This document shows positions 46,959 to 56,095 of a DNA stretch of 64,000 nucleotides, piece by piece. The position numbers and the translations under genes were made by a program. Positions within the stretch are counted from its first letter, which is position 1; the number at the start of each line of letters is the position of its first letter. The notes under the pieces were generated by a model. That model made no database searches, was not told the DNA's origin, and was given only the letters and a program-made list of their open reading frames with translations. The stretch is taken from NCBI RefSeq assembly GCF_014803385.1, contig NZ_JACYFC010000001.1, positions 950,136 to 1,014,135 of the forward strand, in the 5' to 3' direction. Source of the stretch: Marinomonas colpomeniae (lineage in GTDB: Bacteria > Pseudomonadota > Gammaproteobacteria > Pseudomonadales > Marinomonadaceae).

Positions 46959-47769
46959 AAATATATCCTCGGATTAAGTCAGTTAATTCAGCAAAGCGTG
47001 GCGAGTTAATGGTTTTTTGTGAGCGTGGGCGAGGCAGATCAACATCGATCATATCCAATACTGTGCCGGGGCGTTTACTCATTACCAAAATACGATCCGA
47101 CAACAACACGGCTTCAGTTATGGAATGGGTGATAAACAATACGGTTTTAGGGTGTTCTTTCCAAATATCCAATAAATCAAAACCGATTTGTTCACGTGTC
47201 AAAGCATCCAACGCAGAGAAAGGTTCATCCATTAATAAGATGTCTGGATTTAGCAGTAAAGCGCGAATAATGCCGACACGTTGTTGCATGCCGCCGGATA
47301 ATTCATCAGGCATCTTGTCAGCAAACTGCGTTAAACCTGCCATTTCGAGAAGCTCGTTGGCACGTTTCTCATCGTTGGCGGAGTAGCTGCCGTATTTGTG
47401 CTTCAGCGGAAATAAAACGTTTTTACGTACGGTTAACCAAGGCAGTAAGTTGGCTTTTTGAAACACAATACCAACGTCATCGCGAGGTTCCGTTACAGGA
47501 AGGTTAAAAACAGAGACGTCGCCATGGGACGGAATCAAAAGACCCGCCACCATGCGCAATAGAGTTGATTTACCACAACCAGAAGGGCCAACCACCGCCA
47601 CGAATTCGTGACGATGAATATCAAGATCAATGTTTTGCACAACCATTGGTGTGTCAGGGCTAGGGTCATATTTATGACCCACACCCTTCAGGCTCACGTA
47701 AGCGGCTTTTTTGTCGTCGCTTGAGTTACCTAAAAAATCATCTGAAGCGTTTTCTGAAAGTTTATCCAT
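46936..47769 (-). CDS. ABC transporter ATPase (SsuB/TauB type)
   Basis: This 277-residue ATPase has Walker A GPSGCGKST, Q-loop FQKANLLPW, signature LSGGMQQRV and Walker B ILLMDEPFSALD. It powers uptake through the neighbouring permease. The start lies 7 nt after the stop of the binding-protein gene, with GGAG at suitable spacing. Confidence 0.93.
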   Translation of the reverse strand: MDKLSENASDDFLGNSSDDKKAAYVSLKGVGHKYDPSPDTPMVVQNIDLDIHRHEFVAVVGPSGCGKSTLLRMVAGLLIPSHGDVSVFNLPVTEPRDDVGIVFQKANLLPWLTVRKNVLFPLKHKYGSYSANDEKRANELLEMAGLTQFADKMPDELSGGMQQRVGIIRALLLNPDILLMDEPFSALDALTREQIGFDLLDIWKEHPKTVLFITHSITEAVLLSDRILVMSKRPGTVLDMIDVDLPRPRSQKTINSPRFAELTDLIRGYIYEPNTPA

Positions 47770-47776
47770 TCAGTTA

Positions 47777-48784
47777 TTACTCCGGTATAAATTTGCTGTT
47801 CACAGCAGTTGATGGATCAAGTGCGTCAAGTGCTAAGCCATTTGCTTCTGCTACGTATTCCCACGTTTTTTGAATACGAGCTGGTGTGAAGTTACCGAAG
47901 CCATCTTTTTTTGTTACATCGTTATAAACCAAGTTGGTGATGCTTTTCAGCTGAGCAGAAACAATCTCGGCATCCACTTCTGGTACCATTTTATGAAGAT
48001 CCGCACCGGCTTTATCTGGGTACTGATAAGAAAATTCAATAGATTTAGCGAAGGCTTTAATAAAGCGTTTTGCAACGTCTGGACGTTCTTCTAGGAAACG
48101 TTCAGAAGCAAGAAGGGAAGAACTATAAAGTGACAAGCCAGAGTTAGACCAAGGCATCTCGATGATTTCTTTGCCAGCTTCGCCTGCTTGTGCTTCAAAT
48201 AAAGCGGTGTTCGTTACCCATGCGATGATAGCGTCTGTGTTCCCTGTGATCATCATAGGTGAAAGTGCACCCGGATCAGATTTCACTAATTGAATGTCGC
48301 TTTCTTTTAAGCCGTTTTGTTTCAATACCAAAGGGAGAAAAGCGTTAGAAGACGTAAAAGGTGATGTTGCTACTTTTTTGCCTTTCAAATCTGTGATCGA
48401 TTTAATACCGCTGCTTTTTAAAACGAAGAAGGCGTGAGGAGCCTGCGTAAAGTAAGGAAGTACTGCAACAACAGGTACATCGTCTTGTGCTCTTGCTGCC
48501 ATTAAAGCACCAATATCTGAACTACCGATATCAGATTGACCTGTTGCCATTTTAGTTAACGCATCGGTAGAGCCACGGCCGCTGGCAATTTTGACTTCCA
48601 AATCTTCATCAGCGAAAAAACCTTGTTGGATACCCACGTAAACAGGGGCTTTATCACCACCTGGTAACCAATCTAATTGGAATGTCACTTTATCTGCTGC
48701 CATGGCAGAAGCACTTGCAACTAAGCCGGCAACTAAAGAAAGTCGAAGAGTGGTTTTCATTGCTGTTTTTATCACTGTTTTCAT
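47777..48784 (-). CDS. ABC substrate-binding protein (NMT1/THI5-like)
   Basis: This 335-residue periplasmic protein has a signal peptide (hydrophobic core LRLSLVAGLVASASAMA, cleavage near residue 29). The mature domain starts VTFQLDWLPGGDKAPVYVGIQQGFF, typical of NMT1/THI5/SsuA-type binding proteins for pyrimidine precursors, sulfonates and similar compounds. The setting among purine genes suggests a nucleobase-like ligand. GGAG precedes the ATG; it is the first gene of the five-gene leftward operon. Confidence 0.88.
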   Translation of the reverse strand: MKTVIKTAMKTTLRLSLVAGLVASASAMAADKVTFQLDWLPGGDKAPVYVGIQQGFFADEDLEVKIASGRGSTDALTKMATGQSDIGSSDIGALMAARAQDDVPVVAVLPYFTQAPHAFFVLKSSGIKSITDLKGKKVATSPFTSSNAFLPLVLKQNGLKESDIQLVKSDPGALSPMMITGNTDAIIAWVTNTALFEAQAGEAGKEIIEMPWSNSGLSLYSSSLLASERFLEERPDVAKRFIKAFAKSIEFSYQYPDKAGADLHKMVPEVDAEIVSAQLKSITNLVYNDVTKKDGFGNFTPARIQKTWEYVAEANGLALDALDPSTAVNSKFIPE

Positions 48785-49143
48785 GGGTAAGCTCCAAACA
48801 TTAAATAATCATTTTTATACGTTAAGATTCTTTTGTTTCATTTATTAGTTACAAAGCAACAACCGTTCCATGTTTTGTGTATGGTTATTTATTTTCTTAA
48901 CTCATTGAATTTAATGATAAAAAAATACATCCATTTTTATTTGATAAATAAAGACGCTGTATTCAACATAATTATGGCTAAGAGTGAAACAAAATGACGC
49001 CCTAAAAAGGGGCGGGTAGTTTAAATTACTGAGTGTCATAGTGATCAGATTTAGATCGATTTTGGTAGGTTCATACTTTCCCTCGAATAACCCTTTAAAT
49101 TGGGGGAGGGAAAGCATGTTAATCTTTGAATGTGTTAGTCAGT
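48785..49143. other. 359-bp intergenic region with inverted repeat
   Basis: No gene is convincing here. It should hold the promoter of the ABC-importer operon near 48800-48900. A 9-bp inverted repeat CTTTCCCTC/GAGGGAAAG (49076-49084 and 49106-49114) lies 30-70 bp after the oxidoreductase stop. A weaker CGCCC/GGGCG hairpin lies near 48998-49013. Both could end the oxidoreductase transcript, although T tracts are poor. Confidence 0.45.
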
Positions 49144-49722
49144 TCAATTAGCTATATGACCAAGTTTTGCTATGTCATTGGCCCATTTCTCTCTTGAGGA
49201 TTGTTTAGAATTTATAACAGGACCAATCATTTTACTTTTTACTGAGTGGAAACCGACAAACTTAAGGGTGGTTCGCTTTAACTGTTTCACCGCTGGAGCA
49301 CCTTGGACTAATTGGTAATACCAAGGTGGAGTATCCATAGTCATTACAATTCGTGCGGTTCGACCTTTCAATAATTTTTTAGGGATGGTTTTACCTTTTT
49401 CATACTGAAATGCAAAACCGGGTAAAAACGCTCTATCAATTAGCCCCTTAAATTTTGCAGGTACTGAGCCCCACCATATTGGGGTGAAGATCACCAAATG
49501 ATCACTCCAAGTTACCGCTTTTTGAAAGGCTATCAAGGAGTCTTCTAAATCATGACTTTCTGTATATCCATTAGAAAGATCAGGGTCAAATTCCATGTTG
49601 GCTATATGAAGAATTTTAACTTCGTTATGCTTGTCTGCAGCGTTTGCATATACCTCAGCTAAGTGACGCGTGAAGCTCTCTTTTTTGGGGTTTGCGACCA
49701 ATACCAATATTTTTTTACTCAT
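49144..49722 (-). CDS. NAD(P)H:quinone oxidoreductase-like flavodoxin-fold protein
   Basis: This protein of about 192 residues has the flavodoxin-2 fold: KILVLVANPKKESFTRHL at the start, the FTPIWWGSVPAKFKGLIDR FMN-binding loop and a GRTARIVMTMDTPPWYY segment. It resembles KefF/MdaB-type quinone reductases that detoxify electrophiles. The ATG at 49722 was chosen because a MerR-type promoter lies just upstream, which excludes the longer frame. It is probably induced through the MerR regulator encoded upstream. Confidence 0.85.
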   Translation of the reverse strand: MSKKILVLVANPKKESFTRHLAEVYANAADKHNEVKILHIANMEFDPDLSNGYTESHDLEDSLIAFQKAVTWSDHLVIFTPIWWGSVPAKFKGLIDRAFLPGFAFQYEKGKTIPKKLLKGRTARIVMTMDTPPWYYQLVQGAPAVKQLKRTTLKFVGFHSVKSKMIGPVINSKQSSREKWANDIAKLGHIAN

Positions 49723-49753
49723 CTCATTATCCAGTTTTAATTTGTTGAGATGA

Positions 49754-49785
49754 AGTTTACAGCCTCCTCCTAAGGGGAGAGTCAA
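49754..49785 (-). promoter_or_regulatory. MerR-type promoter with long spacer
   Basis: Minus-strand hexamers TTGACT (49780-49785) and TAAACT (49754-49759) are separated by 20 bp, longer than the sigma70 optimum. The spacer carries the CTCCCCTTAGGAGGAG dyad. This is the layout of promoters activated by MerR-family regulators. It lies between the merR-type gene and the oxidoreductase. Confidence 0.75.
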
Positions 49786-49805
49786 GCTTGTTATTTGGCT
49801 TATTG

Positions 49806-50144
49806 TTAGGGATGTATTTGGTCATAGCATTTATTAAGCATGTCTATTTTTTTATTGATATCATCAATCTGATTAAGCAGTTGCACTCTTTGCTTCGCTA
49901 AAAAAACCTTTATACTGCTCCAATTTACTTTGTCATCATTGTAAGTGATCACATCTTTCAACTGAGACAATGTAATGCCCAATTCTTTTGCTTCTTTAAT
50001 CAAGATGAGGAGTTCAATGTCATTTTCTTTATAAAATCTGTACTTGCCTATTCTGTCAGGGTTCTGAATTAATCCTATTTCTTCATAAAATCTAATGGCT
50101 TTGATAGATAGCCCTGTTCTTTTTGATGCTTCACCAATATACAT
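49806..50144 (-). CDS. MerR-family transcriptional regulator
   Basis: This 112-residue protein has the MerR winged-helix start (MYIGEASKRTGLSIKAIRFYEEIGLI), the GKYRFYKENDIELL wing and a C-terminal coiled-coil dimer helix. The short C-terminal region has no Cys cluster, so metal sensing is unlikely; a small-molecule or redox signal is possible. The reading frame also extends upstream to a TTG at 50156. The downstream oxidoreductase promoter is its likely target. Confidence 0.9.
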   Translation of the reverse strand: MYIGEASKRTGLSIKAIRFYEEIGLIQNPDRIGKYRFYKENDIELLILIKEAKELGITLSQLKDVITYNDDKVNWSSIKVFLAKQRVQLLNQIDDINKKIDMLNKCYDQIHP

Positions 50145-50176
50145 ATAGGCAACCAACTTATTGTATTAGAGACGTG

Positions 50177-50650
50177 CTATTTTTCGTTTAATTGAACCAT
50201 TAACGCTTGTATTTGATTTAAGCTTTTAATCGTCGTGTTGATTGATTCTTCGCTGATTTGTGTCGCAAGGCTTTTATCTATGTTGGCCAGTAGCTGTCTA
50301 GCATCCGCCATTAATAGTTCGCCAGTTTCTGTAAAGATGATTTTCTTCTGCTTACCGGCGTCATCTACTTGCTCTAAATAACCTGCAAGGCAAAGACCTT
50401 TTACGGTTTTTGCCACCATTTGACGAGAGACCCCAAGGTTTCTTGCTATCTCTGATCCATAATTGATTCCACATTCTAGCGCACTCAAAAAATTCAACGC
50501 GGCAGGAGTCGCGAATGTATAGCCTTTATTTTTCAAAGATTTAGATAAATAAAGCGCAATCGAATCATTAACTTGTGATGCCCCCAAAACCAATTGAAGC
50601 GCTTGGCTTTCGACCATGGTGGGCTTTTTGTGTGTCAACTCAGTTGACAT
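50177..50650 (-). CDS. MarR-family transcriptional regulator
   Basis: This 157-residue MarR protein has a central winged helix (GSEIARNLGVSRQMVAKTVKGLCLAGYLEQ) and a helical dimerisation region at both ends. GGAGG precedes the ATG at 50650. It is divergent from a four-helix membrane protein gene, and interlocking inverted repeats in the short shared region suggest autoregulation and control of that gene. Confidence 0.9.
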   Translation of the reverse strand: MSTELTHKKPTMVESQALQLVLGASQVNDSIALYLSKSLKNKGYTFATPAALNFLSALECGINYGSEIARNLGVSRQMVAKTVKGLCLAGYLEQVDDAGKQKKIIFTETGELLMADARQLLANIDKSLATQISEESINTTIKSLNQIQALMVQLNEK

Positions 50651-50697
50651 TATTCATACCTCCAATTACTCTTATGTCAACCAAGTATACATAAGAG
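50643..50697. promoter_or_regulatory. Interlocking inverted repeats between marR-type and membrane-protein genes
   Basis: CTCTTATGT (50669-50677) pairs with ACATAAGAG (50689-50697). GTTGACAT (50643-50650, covering the marR start) pairs with ATGTCAAC (50674-50681). The two dyads share bases 50674-50677. They fit a MarR operator that also blocks the regulator's own translation start. Confidence 0.6.
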
Positions 50698-50704
50698 GCT
50701 AGAT

Positions 50705-51094
50705 ATGATCACCCTTAAAACTGTTATGAGAGCAAACGCTGCAAGTTGTATTATTTTTGCGCTGATATTTTTACTCAATCCTGCTGCCACTGCAGCTTTC
50801 TTAGGTGGAGAAATACCTGCACCGGATCTCGTGTTTCTGATTTTAGGCGCGGTATTGATGTTTAATGGGCTTCATTTAATGTGGGTATCTTCGAATCCAA
50901 TGCCCAACAAGCTATGGGTTTTGTACTTTTCATTCGGTGATTTTCTTTGGGTGATTGCAACGGCTGTTCTATTGATCCTAGGAATTTGGATCACAACTGG
51001 AATAGGCATCATAGCTTCAATGGTTGTCGCTATTGTGGTGGGTACGTTTGGTGTTTTACAGATGATGAAAAGAAAAGCCATGGGCTGTTGTTAA
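50705..51094 (+). CDS. Four-helix inner-membrane protein
   Basis: This 129-residue protein has four hydrophobic helices and a short polar loop (SSNPMPNKL). No family is recognised with confidence; it ends with a pair of cysteines (GCC). AGAGG precedes the ATG. Divergent transcription from the MarR regulator suggests control by it. Confidence 0.75.
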   Translation: MITLKTVMRANAASCIIFALIFLLNPAATAAFLGGEIPAPDLVFLILGAVLMFNGLHLMWVSSNPMPNKLWVLYFSFGDFLWVIATAVLLILGIWITTGIGIIASMVVAIVVGTFGVLQMMKRKAMGCC

Positions 51095-51123
51095 TGGCTT
51101 AGAGCTAAGTGATTAACTGTATA

Positions 51124-51154
51124 AAGCCTTAGGAAGTTCTGGTTCCTGAGGCTT
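51124..51154. terminator. Hairpin between convergent genes
   Basis: AAGCCTTAGGAA and TTCCTGAGGCTT form a 12-bp stem with one G-T pair and a 7-nt loop. T tracts are weak, so termination may be inefficient. Confidence 0.5.
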
Positions 51155-51167
51155 GATATTGATTCGA

Positions 51168-52553
51168 TTATTGTCCGTTTTCTTTAAAAAATAGCCCCAA
51201 AGGGTTGCCTTCTTTTTGTCGACGTTGGTACAGAATGAAAAAGGTAAGGAATAAACCGAGGATTTCAGAGCTAGGACCCGCTAGCCAGATACCCAGTTCG
51301 CTTATTTCTATCGGTAAGATAAAGATCAGGGGTAAGGTAAATAAATAGATTTTAGACAGTCTTAAAATAGCCGCTCGTTTCGCATCGCCTATCGCTTGAA
51401 ACACCACACCAACCATCATTAATGGCCCCATCAAAAACAGAGTCGAGGTCATGATAGGTAAAATGCGAGCCACTTCAAAATTAACACCATAATTCTCTAC
51501 AAACACCAACCCCAGTTGCTCCTTAAAAACAAAGATAACAAGCTGGCAGAGTAGGCAATAAAATAGCGCCATAATCATAGCAATTTTGATAGCACTGTTT
51601 GAACGTAACCACTCTTGCGCACCAATGTTATTTCCCAAAATGGTTTGGAACGCCATGCTCATACCCAACAATGGAAGGAAAATGAAGGTGGTTAAGCGAG
51701 TAATAATTCCGTAAGCAGCTACTGTCGTATCGTAATTGGCAGAGCCCCAGATTTGTAAGTTATATAAAATCGAAGCCGAGACTAAGGCGACGCCGACATA
51801 AGTTAAGCTTACAGGTGCGCCTAATGCTAAGAAGCTTTTCCACAATGATCGTTGAGTAGTGAAATGAGCAACAGAAATATTCAATTTATTAATGGTATAG
51901 CGGCGAAAGAGATACACAGCAAACAATGATAATGCCTGCGCTAATAACGTCCCGTAAACGGAACCTGCGACACCAAGTTTCAGTTCAGCAATGAAAAAGT
52001 AGTTAAATAAGGCGTTTAATAAAACAGACAATAAAGGAATTACGGCCATAAATGCCATTTTACCTTCGCAACGTAAGCTATCGCTGTTTATTGTGAGGAT
52101 GAAGAGTAAAGGTGAGAAGAATATCAACAAAGATAAGTAGTCGTAACTCATGTCAGATAGACGCTCTGAACCATTGTTTACAAATAAAACTAACTGATCT
52201 CCACCAACAATAAATAAGGTAATTAAAACCATACACACAACAATAGAAAGTGTAATGGCTTGAGAGAAAGCATTTTTTGCTTCTTCTATTTTGTTGGCGC
52301 CCAGTAATCTTGCCATCACGCTGGAAAAACCATTCGACACTAGACTTGATAAAGCCACCAAAATCATAAAAGCAGGGAAAACAGATGTGACGGCTGTTAA
52401 AGCCTCAGTGCCCACATATTCACCTAAAAAGTACGCATCTACTAAAGCAAAGGAGCCATTTATTAGCATCATAAAAATAATAGGAGCTGCAGTTTTTAAA
52501 AACACAGAAGTTAAAGAGCCTGTGAGGAAAAGATTGTTAGAAGGTGTACTCAT
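51168..52553 (-). CDS. MATE-family efflux transporter
   Basis: This 461-residue membrane protein has twelve predicted helices in two halves and the MATE start (LTGSLTSVFLKTAAPIIFMMLINGSFALVDAYFLGEYVGTEALTAV). The second half begins near residue 235 with LALGAPVSLTYVGVAL. MATE proteins export cationic compounds with Na+ or H+. The AraC-type regulator gene lies just upstream in the same direction and may control it. Confidence 0.92.
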   Translation of the reverse strand: MSTPSNNLFLTGSLTSVFLKTAAPIIFMMLINGSFALVDAYFLGEYVGTEALTAVTSVFPAFMILVALSSLVSNGFSSVMARLLGANKIEEAKNAFSQAITLSIVVCMVLITLFIVGGDQLVLFVNNGSERLSDMSYDYLSLLIFFSPLLFILTINSDSLRCEGKMAFMAVIPLLSVLLNALFNYFFIAELKLGVAGSVYGTLLAQALSLFAVYLFRRYTINKLNISVAHFTTQRSLWKSFLALGAPVSLTYVGVALVSASILYNLQIWGSANYDTTVAAYGIITRLTTFIFLPLLGMSMAFQTILGNNIGAQEWLRSNSAIKIAMIMALFYCLLCQLVIFVFKEQLGLVFVENYGVNFEVARILPIMTSTLFLMGPLMMVGVVFQAIGDAKRAAILRLSKIYLFTLPLIFILPIEISELGIWLAGPSSEILGLFLTFFILYQRRQKEGNPLGLFFKENGQ

Positions 52554-52578
52554 TATTTCTATCCCTGATTGAAGTTGA

Positions 52579-53430
52579 TTATTTTATTGGTAAATAAATA
52601 TCGGTGAGTAATTCGTGTTCATCTACGTCATATATCGTATTTATATAATGGAAAAACAAAGGGAAGTCTCTGCATTGAGCCTTGTTTTTACCTAACCAAG
52701 TCGAATACAGGTAATAAATACCATGACTGATATCGGCAAAACTGCCTGAGTGTCTAAATACTGCACAAGGCCCAGAAGGAATGGTTTGAGTGGTAATGCC
52801 ATAGGCGTTTTTAGGGACGTCCTCTTCGACAGACCCGCATAAGTCGACTCGGAAATCATCTGCTTTTACTCTTTTCGGATCAGCATAAACGATACCAAAC
52901 GTTTTGCTGGTTTTAATCGGAGACAGTTTGCTTTCTTTACGCCATTCAATGAATTTTTTTGTCGTTTCATAAATTAATTCAGGGGCTCCGTGGTGCTCTA
53001 AAACGGCCACCTTGGTTTCCTTAAAATGAACCACCTTAATGTCAGGACTCTCAGTTGTTTGTACTGATGGAGTCGACGATTTTTTATGCCATTCAATCCA
53101 CTCTGGTGCTTTTCGAAATGCAGAGGGTGTTTGTTTGAACTCGCGTTTAAAAGCACGTGAGAAAGCCTCTGCACTGTCGAATCCTGCTTCGTAAGCAATA
53201 TCAATAATCTTCATCTCTTTTTTCAATGTTAAGCGAAAGGAGGCGCGTCGTAGACGAGAAATTTGGATGAACTTTATTAAGCTAAAGCCTGTGCGTACGG
53301 AGAAAATTCGATGGAAGTGGTATTTAGAAAAACCAGAAACCACGCTCAGTGTATCCAGAGACAGCTCTTCATCAAGGTTTTGATTGATGTAATCGCATAC
53401 CCTAGATACATTTTTATCGTAGTTTGTCAT
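52579..53430 (-). CDS. AraC-family regulator with GyrI-like effector domain
   Basis: This protein of about 283 residues has two helix-turn-helix motifs at the N-terminus (SLDTLSVVSGFSKYHFHRIF and KIIDIAYEAGFDSAEAFSRAFKREF), and a C-terminal GyrI/BacE-like ligand-binding domain starting near residue 125 (VKVVHF, VAVLEHHGAPELIYETTKKF). Rob and TipA-like regulators have this kind of layout. The ATG at 53430 is likely; an upstream GTG at 53439 is also possible. The neighbouring MATE exporter suggests a drug-responsive pair. Confidence 0.9.
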   Translation of the reverse strand: MTNYDKNVSRVCDYINQNLDEELSLDTLSVVSGFSKYHFHRIFSVRTGFSLIKFIQISRLRRASFRLTLKKEMKIIDIAYEAGFDSAEAFSRAFKREFKQTPSAFRKAPEWIEWHKKSSTPSVQTTESPDIKVVHFKETKVAVLEHHGAPELIYETTKKFIEWRKESKLSPIKTSKTFGIVYADPKRVKADDFRVDLCGSVEEDVPKNAYGITTQTIPSGPCAVFRHSGSFADISHGIYYLYSTWLGKNKAQCRDFPLFFHYINTIYDVDEHELLTDIYLPIK

Positions 53431-53548
53431 CGAAGGCACATATCCTTATCGTTTAATTTATTTATAGACGCTGTGTTGATAGAGATTCTGACAGTTTAAA
53501 AACGGAGCGTCTTGATTGAAATTGCGGTTCCCTTCTTTTCTTTTCCAG

Positions 53549-54283
53549 TCAGGTACTCAGCTCAGGAATGGAGCACGATAATGAATGGCTAAAAGATTCG
53601 ACTTCTTGTTTGGTTAAATAACGCCATTGCCCGATATCTACATCGAGACAAACATCACCAATCTGTTCACGATGAAGTGACACCACACGATTGCCTACCG
53701 CTGCAAACATCCGCTTCACTTGATGAAACTTACCTTGTGTGATCGTTAATAATGCTTCTGTCGATGTGATCATTTCCAAGTGAGCAGGTAGCGTTAAAGC
53801 AGATTCGCCTTGTAATGGAATACCTTGTTTAAATTTTAACGTTACTTCGTCAGACAAAAGTTTTGACCACGGTTTTGATAAACCGACACGATACACTTTA
53901 CAGCAGTTATTCGTTGGCTGCGTAATATTGAAAGACCAGCGACCATCGTCTGTGATTAACACCAGCCCTGTAGTATCTGCGTCTAAACGGCCAGCAATAT
54001 GCAGTTCACTTTTTTTATCAAAATCTAAAAAGTTGAATAGGGATGGGTAAGCCTCGTCGATGTTGGAGCACACTGTATTGGCGGGTTTATGCATCAAAAT
54101 ATAACGAAAGGGACGAGGTTTCAGCTCTATACCATTCAACACAATATGATTGTTCTCATGAACCTGAGTTGCTTCATCAGTCATCACGATATCGTTAACG
54201 CAAACTTCACCTTCATGAATACATTGCAGCGACTCAGCCTTGGTTAACTCCGTACTTTTACAGATAAATTTATCAAGACGCAT
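53549..54283 (-). CDS. RsuA-type rRNA pseudouridine synthase
   Basis: This protein of about 244 residues has an S4-like N-terminal domain (MRLDKFICKSTELTKAESLQCI) and the pseudouridine-synthase domain with the catalytic Asp in GRLDADTTGLVLITDDG. A later QGKFHQVKRMFAAVGNRVVSLHR is the RsuA/RluB motif. It probably modifies a single uridine in 16S rRNA, U516 in the case of RsuA. It stands alone on the minus strand. Confidence 0.93.
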   Translation of the reverse strand: MRLDKFICKSTELTKAESLQCIHEGEVCVNDIVMTDEATQVHENNHIVLNGIELKPRPFRYILMHKPANTVCSNIDEAYPSLFNFLDFDKKSELHIAGRLDADTTGLVLITDDGRWSFNITQPTNNCCKVYRVGLSKPWSKLLSDEVTLKFKQGIPLQGESALTLPAHLEMITSTEALLTITQGKFHQVKRMFAAVGNRVVSLHREQIGDVCLDVDIGQWRYLTKQEVESFSHSLSCSIPELST

Positions 54284-54526
54284 GGATAACAACATTAATA
54301 AGAAAAAGAGCTCAACATTATCCTTTGATAGCCTGATGTTGGCAATTCAACGGATGTAAAATGCGTGCTGAATTAGCATTGAGTATTGGGCAATACTTTA
54401 TTGCTTAAGTCCTCTAAATTAAGCTGATTATCGAATACTTTAGTTTTTTTATCAAAGTCTGTACGATTGGTCAGATATTTGCATTTCATCTAAGTAATAG
54501 ATATCAATTTATAAGAGGAGAGTGCT

Positions 54527-56095
54527 TTGCATTTTTTATTGAACGATAAGCCAGTCACTGAAACCGCGCTCCCTAGCGACTTTACGGCGTTACGATACCT
54601 ACGCGAGAAGCGCGGTTTAACAGGCACAAAAGAAGGCTGTGCATCCGGTGATTGTGGTGCATGCACGCTCCTTGTTGGTGCGTTAGAAGGCGGCGAGCTG
54701 AAATACTCGACTTTCAACTCTTGTATTACGCCGATTCAATCTCTTTCTGGTAAACATCTTGTTTCAGTTGAATATCTGTCTGAATTGAGTGGCAAAGCGG
54801 GCGGTGAATTGCATCCTGCTCAACAAGCCATGGTGGAACACCACGGTTCCCAATGCGGTTTTTGTACACCCGGGATTGTTTTGTCTCTCGCTGGGCTTTA
54901 TGAAAACAGCCAATCTTCTGATAAAACCATAGACCGTGAGTCTGTGTGTGATGCCATTTCTGGTAACTTGTGCCGTTGTACGGGTTATCGTCCTATCATC
55001 GATGCTGGTTTGGATATGGTGAAAACCGCTGAAGACAATCAGTTTGTCGAACTCATGAGTAAAAACGAGAAGATTAAATCTCAACTCTCAGCGATGAAAG
55101 AAGCGGTCTCATCTGAAAAACACTCATCTGAAAATGACCGCGCAACCTATTTACAGCCAATCACATTAGCAGAATTACTACAGGCAAAAGCTTCCCATGC
55201 TGACGCGACTATGATTGCTGGTGGTACGGATTTAATGCTGGAAAACACCCAACGCTTCCATGACTTTGCTACCTTAATTGATGTGTCCCAAGTCGCTGAG
55301 TTAAAACAAATCCAAGACAATGGCAGCACGTTAACCTTGGGTGCGTCTGTCACTTACAGCGAATTAGAAAATTTCAGCAAAACACGCTACCCGCACATTT
55401 ATAACTTGCTTAGCCGTATTGCCTCTCGACAAATTCGTAACCGTGGCACCATTGGTGGCAACGTGGCGAATGCCTCGCCAATCGCTGATTTACCGCCTTT
55501 GTTGTTGGCGTTGGATGCAGACATGCAATTAGTCAAAGTCGATGGCAGCAAACGAGTCGTCAACATTAATGACTTCTATCGAGGCTACAAAACCACTCTG
55601 CTAGCAAAAGACGAATTGATCGAATCCTTCTGGATAGATTTGACCAAACTCAATGCGTTCCATCGTTTTTATAAAGTCTCTAAACGTATGGAAGACGATA
55701 TTTCCAGCGTCATGCTGGCAGTACGTTTTGAATTAAACGATGACAAAATCAGTGACGTTCGATTCGCATTTGGCGGCATGGCAGCAACGCCGATTCGTGC
55801 TGTAAAAGCAGAGCAATCCCTGATCGGTCAAAATGTGAATGACGAACCAGCGTTAGCGCAGGCTATTGAAAATCTAAGAAACGAATTGACGCCATTAAGT
55901 GACATGCGAGCCAGCTCTCGTTATCGACTTGATATGGCCTGTAACTTGATCAAAAAAGCATGGTTAGAATTAAACGGCACGCAGGTTCCGACTTTCTCTG
56001 GGCACCCTGTATCTGACTCCTTGTTAACCCTTGGTTATGAATTGCCCTCTAATAAGGGACAAGGTACACAAGAAAAAGGAGCATCTCATGCGTAA
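54527..56095 (+). CDS. xdhA: Xanthine dehydrogenase small subunit (Fe-S/FAD)
   Basis: This 522-residue protein has two [2Fe-2S] domains (CASGDCGACTLL in the first about 60 residues, CGFCTPG and GNLCRCTGYRPI near 105-145) and then an FAD domain with TMIAGGTDLMLE and RGTIGGNVANASPIADLPP. The initiation codon is TTG at 54527, supported by AGGAG six bases upstream. With XdhB it oxidises hypoxanthine and xanthine to urate, which hpxO then uses. The stop overlaps the xdhB start by 8 nt. Confidence 0.95.
   Translation: MHFLLNDKPVTETALPSDFTALRYLREKRGLTGTKEGCASGDCGACTLLVGALEGGELKYSTFNSCITPIQSLSGKHLVSVEYLSELSGKAGGELHPAQQAMVEHHGSQCGFCTPGIVLSLAGLYENSQSSDKTIDRESVCDAISGNLCRCTGYRPIIDAGLDMVKTAEDNQFVELMSKNEKIKSQLSAMKEAVSSEKHSSENDRATYLQPITLAELLQAKASHADATMIAGGTDLMLENTQRFHDFATLIDVSQVAELKQIQDNGSTLTLGASVTYSELENFSKTRYPHIYNLLSRIASRQIRNRGTIGGNVANASPIADLPPLLLALDADMQLVKVDGSKRVVNINDFYRGYKTTLLAKDELIESFWIDLTKLNAFHRFYKVSKRMEDDISSVMLAVRFELNDDKISDVRFAFGGMAATPIRAVKAEQSLIGQNVNDEPALAQAIENLRNELTPLSDMRASSRYRLDMACNLIKKAWLELNGTQVPTFSGHPVSDSLLTLGYELPSNKGQGTQEKGASHA

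Noticed and set aside
48911-49117. 68-residue minus-strand frame
   Set aside because: It is AT-rich, has no ribosome site, overlaps an inverted repeat and has no recognisable domain.
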